DNA from: a filamentous cyanobacterium Phorm 6
GTDB taxonomy: Bacteria; Cyanobacteriota; Cyanobacteriia; Cyanobacteriales; Microcoleaceae
Assembly (NCBI GenBank): GCA_003003725.1
Contig: PVWI01000009.1
Span: 1-42,653 of the forward strand
Reading direction: 5' to 3'
DNA: 42,653 nucleotides
The notes below the pieces were generated by a model. That model searched no databases, was not told where the DNA came from, and was given only the letters and a program-made list of their open reading frames with translations. The first letter of the stretch is position 1. Every line of letters starts with the position of its first letter. The position numbers and the translations under genes are program-made. Positions 40,730 to 42,653 of this stretch are shown one piece after another.

Positions 40730-40915
40730 GGATTCCCGTCTGTTTAGCTAAATTGGGATGATCCTAACAGATACAACAATAATAACCTTTGTTCCGTTCT
40801 GTAATACTTACCCATGACTACCTAATTCTAGACTTAACTGGACATTAGAAGTTTTGGCGATTACTTCTTGTTTCTTCGTAGCTCTTCCCAAAAAGTTGGA
40901 TCGCGCTCGCTTAGC

Positions 40916-41030
40916 TCAGATATTGATATATGAAGTTTGATTGCATTTCGGTAGATTGTACGCTCGTCATCCCAAGATGCTTTTCAAAGTTAACTCGGCG
41001 GTTATAACGTAGCTCAGATATTGATATATG
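40916..41030 (+). promoter_or_regulatory. Two direct copies of the par-type site
   Basis: TCAGATATTGATATATG occurs at 40916-40932 and 41014-41030, both preceded by GC or AGC and followed by AAGTT. The 98-bp interval contains the duplicated kinase 3' sequence. These are good candidates for centromere (parS-like) or ParA/ParB operator sites. Confidence 0.65.
40943..41008 (+). repeat. Direct repeat (kinase 3' end), right copy
   Basis: Matches 37937-38004, including GCATTTCGG.AGATTGTACG and TCAAAGTTAACT. It no longer belongs to an open frame here. The segment between the two copies contains the PD-(D/E)xK gene and the TnpB element. Confidence 0.85.
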
Positions 41031-41174
41031 AAGTTCGTTTCAATCGAGCGATCGAACTCACATCCTTTTCAACTGTCTTGTCTGGTACTAAACTTGACGA
41101 GATTCTGCTCGATGGACTAAATATTAACTTGCTGTTTCAACGTGGGGTCCAACAGTGGTTTACCGTGATGCTCT

Positions 41175-41212
41175 CATATATCGATATCTGATGCCTACTC
41201 TCGATATATCAT
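41175..41212 (-). promoter_or_regulatory. Inverted par-type site plus half site before parA
   Basis: CATATATCGATATCTGA (41175-41191) is the exact complement of the site at 38059. TCGATATATCATAC (41201-41214) is a partial further copy. They end about 30 bp before the parA ATG, where a repressor operator is expected for self-regulated par operons. Confidence 0.6.
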
Positions 41213-41240
41213 ACTTAAATCATCTACTTAATTCAAAACC

Positions 41241-42071
41241 ATGCAAATTCGACTAGCAGTCATCAGCAATGCTGGCGGCACTGGCAAAACCACACTTTCA
41301 GTTCACCTCGCCTACGAACTGGGGTTAAGGGGTTTGAAAGTAGCCATTATGGATCTCGACCCCCAAGGCTCCCTGACCCTTTTTTGCGGTCTAAATCCGC
41401 CAGAGCGAGAACACACACTGTCCGCCATAATGCGAGAAAGCTTCAATGGCTCTTGGCCTCTTACTCCTAGCTGGAGTTCCCACACCAATAATATAACCGT
41501 TTGTCAAGGCGGAATGACGCTGACGCAAACAGCAGACGAGTTAGTTCTGCACAAGCGTGGCGCTTATCTTCTAGGCGATTGCCTGAGCGACTATCCAATG
41601 GATCACGACCTAATTATCTTCGACTGCCCCGCTACCCTCGGCCCCTTGCCCTTGATGGCACTAACTGCTTGCACTCATATAATAGTGCCCGTACAGCTCG
41701 AACCCAAATCAATTCAAGGAGCAGCTCATCTGCTGGAGTGGTACTACCACCATTGCAAACAATTACGCCTCAAGCCGCAACCAGAAATCTTAGGGTTTGT
41801 ACCCAACCAATACGATACGAAACGAGCCGTCCACCGACAACTTTTAGAGTCCTTGCCAGCCCAGCTAAAGCAGATGAATATCCGCGTTTTTCCACCTATT
41901 CGGGACAGTGCAGAATTTGTCAATGCCAGCGGTCAAGGGTTGCCATTACACCTTTATCGCCCGCTTCACCCAGCTTTAGGCGACTTCAAAGAAATTGTTA
42001 AGCACCTGGCTACTTTAATGGGAAATGGAGTTGCTCCGGCTATTGCCAAAAAAGGAAAAAAAAAGAAATAG
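41241..42071 (+). CDS. parA: ParA-family partition ATPase
   Basis: A 276-aa ParA/Soj-type ATPase without an N-terminal HTH. The P-loop is SNAGGTGKTT at about 9-18; the canonical deviant Walker A has KGG, but here the signature lysine is alanine (NAGG). Walker A' MDLDPQGSLT (about 37-46) and Walker B DLIIFDCPATLG (about 125-136) are intact. The basic C-terminus ends KKGKKKK. ParA moves plasmid copies along the nucleoid with ParB and the par site. Repeated sites precede it and parB follows after 107 bp. The small size suggests a type Ib-like or ParB-pairing variant; the adjacent gene is clearly ParB-like. Confidence 0.9.
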   Translation: MQIRLAVISNAGGTGKTTLSVHLAYELGLRGLKVAIMDLDPQGSLTLFCGLNPPEREHTLSAIMRESFNGSWPLTPSWSSHTNNITVCQGGMTLTQTADELVLHKRGAYLLGDCLSDYPMDHDLIIFDCPATLGPLPLMALTACTHIIVPVQLEPKSIQGAAHLLEWYYHHCKQLRLKPQPEILGFVPNQYDTKRAVHRQLLESLPAQLKQMNIRVFPPIRDSAEFVNASGQGLPLHLYRPLHPALGDFKEIVKHLATLMGNGVAPAIAKKGKKKK

Positions 42072-42178
42072 TGTTGATTCACAATCACAACTTGCGCCGG
42101 CGAAAACGAATCCTTCGTTTTTGGCTTATAGCCATGAACTGACTTCTTCCAATCCCCAATTTAAAATCTAAAATCGCT

Positions 42179-42653
42179 ATGGCCACCCGTAAAGCTCCCG
42201 ACTTGGGAAATTATTTTTCATCCGCCAAGCAGTCAATGCACCTCTCTGAAGCTGAATCCGAGATTCAGGAACTCAAAGCAGAAATTGAAGAACTGCGAAA
42301 ATCAGGATCGACCGAATTGGAAAATCCGCTGGCCGCCCTGCGAGAACAATTAGAGTCCGCAAGCGGTATCCTCTCCATTTCGCTAGATCGAATTGTGCCC
42401 AATCCAGAGCAACCCAGACAGACATTTTTGCCGGAAAGTATCGAGTCAATGTCCCGTTCCCTCGCTAGTGACGGACAACTGCAACCCATTATCTTGATTC
42501 AACGGGGGGATTTGGTGATATTCGATGGAGAGCGGCGCTGGCGCAGCGCTAAAAATCTGGGCTGGGAAACTTTACAAGCTGTGATCGTTCCAGAACCCGC
42601 GGCTTTGCACCGCAAAGCACTGCTGACTTCCCTGCACCGGGAAGATCTCAATC
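42179..42653 (+). CDS. parB: ParB-family partition protein (cut by the window end)
   Basis: The first 158 residues are present; the gene runs off the window. A charged coiled-coil N-terminus (about 20-60, EAESEIQELKAEIEELRKSG) is followed by the ParB/Spo0J nuclease-like domain: ISLDRIVPNPEQPRQTF, then LASDGQLQPIILI, VIFDGERRWRSAKNLGW and LHREDLN. PEQPR and GERRW are hallmark boxes. It probably binds the TCAGATATYGATATATG sites upstream of parA, an inference from position. It is co-oriented with parA and likely in one operon. Confidence 0.92.
   Translation, partial: MATRKAPDLGNYFSSAKQSMHLSEAESEIQELKAEIEELRKSGSTELENPLAALREQLESASGILSISLDRIVPNPEQPRQTFLPESIESMSRSLASDGQLQPIILIQRGDLVIFDGERRWRSAKNLGWETLQAVIVPEPAALHRKALLTSLHREDLN

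Larger units (their letters stand above)
39063..40760 (-). mobile_element. IS200/IS605-type element with tnpB only
   Basis: The element consists of a minus-strand tnpB gene, a left-end hairpin at 40700-40729 and right-end structures at 39063-39175. No Y1 transposase (tnpA) is present, so it is non-autonomous. The precise ends cannot be fixed by eye: the left end is near 40740-40760 and the right end is between about 39060 and 39148. It sits between direct repeats of the kinase 3' end. Confidence 0.7.
40549..41240. other. Intergenic region: element end plus parA upstream sites
   Basis: No gene seen. From left to right it holds the TnpB left end (hairpin 40700-40729), the site at 40916, the right copy of the kinase 3' duplication (40943-41008), the site at 41014, an inverted site at 41175 and a partial site at 41201. 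Confidence 0.7.

Overview
The window looks like about 42.7 kb of a large conjugative plasmid (or plasmid-derived element) from a filamentous, Oscillatoriales-type cyanobacterium. Evidence: frequent HIP1 octamers (GCGATCGC), many dispersed short palindromes and tandem repeats of cyanobacterial style, a CRISPR repeat of the cyanobacterial type ending GGGATTGAAAC, and cyanobacterial flavours of plasmid genes (Gp157-like protein, VirB-type T4SS, TnpB, Fic, LRR protein, ParA/ParB). No rRNA, tRNA or housekeeping gene was seen. The organism assignment is inference from sequence style.

Layout: 1-3.2 kb is repeat-rich DNA with a decayed AbiE-like toxin/antitoxin-type pair (HTH gene intact, partner deleted). 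3.27-5.44 kb is a mobilisation module: a MobC-like accessory protein and a MOBP-type relaxase with a C-terminal Toprim-like region. 5.44-7.7 kb is non-coding but highly structured: 21-bp inverted iterons with a nic-like site (oriT candidate), several 10/11-bp phased repeat arrays, a perfect palindrome and one solitary CRISPR repeat. 7.7-13.2 kb holds a small plasmid protein, a 975-aa leucine-rich-repeat protein ending in an HNH nuclease domain, and a tyrosine recombinase fused behind the 5' remnant of a second LRR gene; a 50-bp repeat family is scattered around them. 13.3-16.5 kb is an accessory block (hypothetical, frameshifted GIY-YIG nuclease, Fic protein, membrane-anchored coiled-coil protein with a nuclease-like end).

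16.6-34.9 kb is the conjugation block: a two-gene Gp157 unit, then a 1178-aa protein carrying the DFDGDQ metal-binding signature and surrounding motifs of two-barrel RNA polymerases, closest in layout to the QDE-1/eukaryotic RdRP type; a large charged coiled-coil protein; and VirB2-, VirB4-, VirB5-, VirB6-, VirB8-, VirB10- and VirB9-like genes. No VirD4 coupling protein, VirB11 or replication initiator is visible, so the system must continue outside the window. A shared palindrome lies 70-115 bp upstream of mobC, the polymerase-like gene, the 775-aa gene and the pilin-like gene, suggesting common control of mobilisation, polymerase and secretion genes.

35.5-42.65 kb holds a hybrid histidine kinase, a PD-(D/E)xK-like hypothetical protein, a TnpB-only IS200/IS605-type element with recognisable end hairpins, and parA plus a truncated parB preceded by repeated TCAGATATYGATATATG sites (partition-site or operator candidates). 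One such site lies 3 kb away beside a duplication of the kinase 3' end, implying that the PD-(D/E)xK gene and the TnpB element were inserted into a duplicated par-proximal sequence.

The two most unusual items are the plasmid-borne RdRP-like polymerase embedded between Gp157 and T4SS genes, and the solitary CRISPR repeat, which is a candidate RNA anti-CRISPR.
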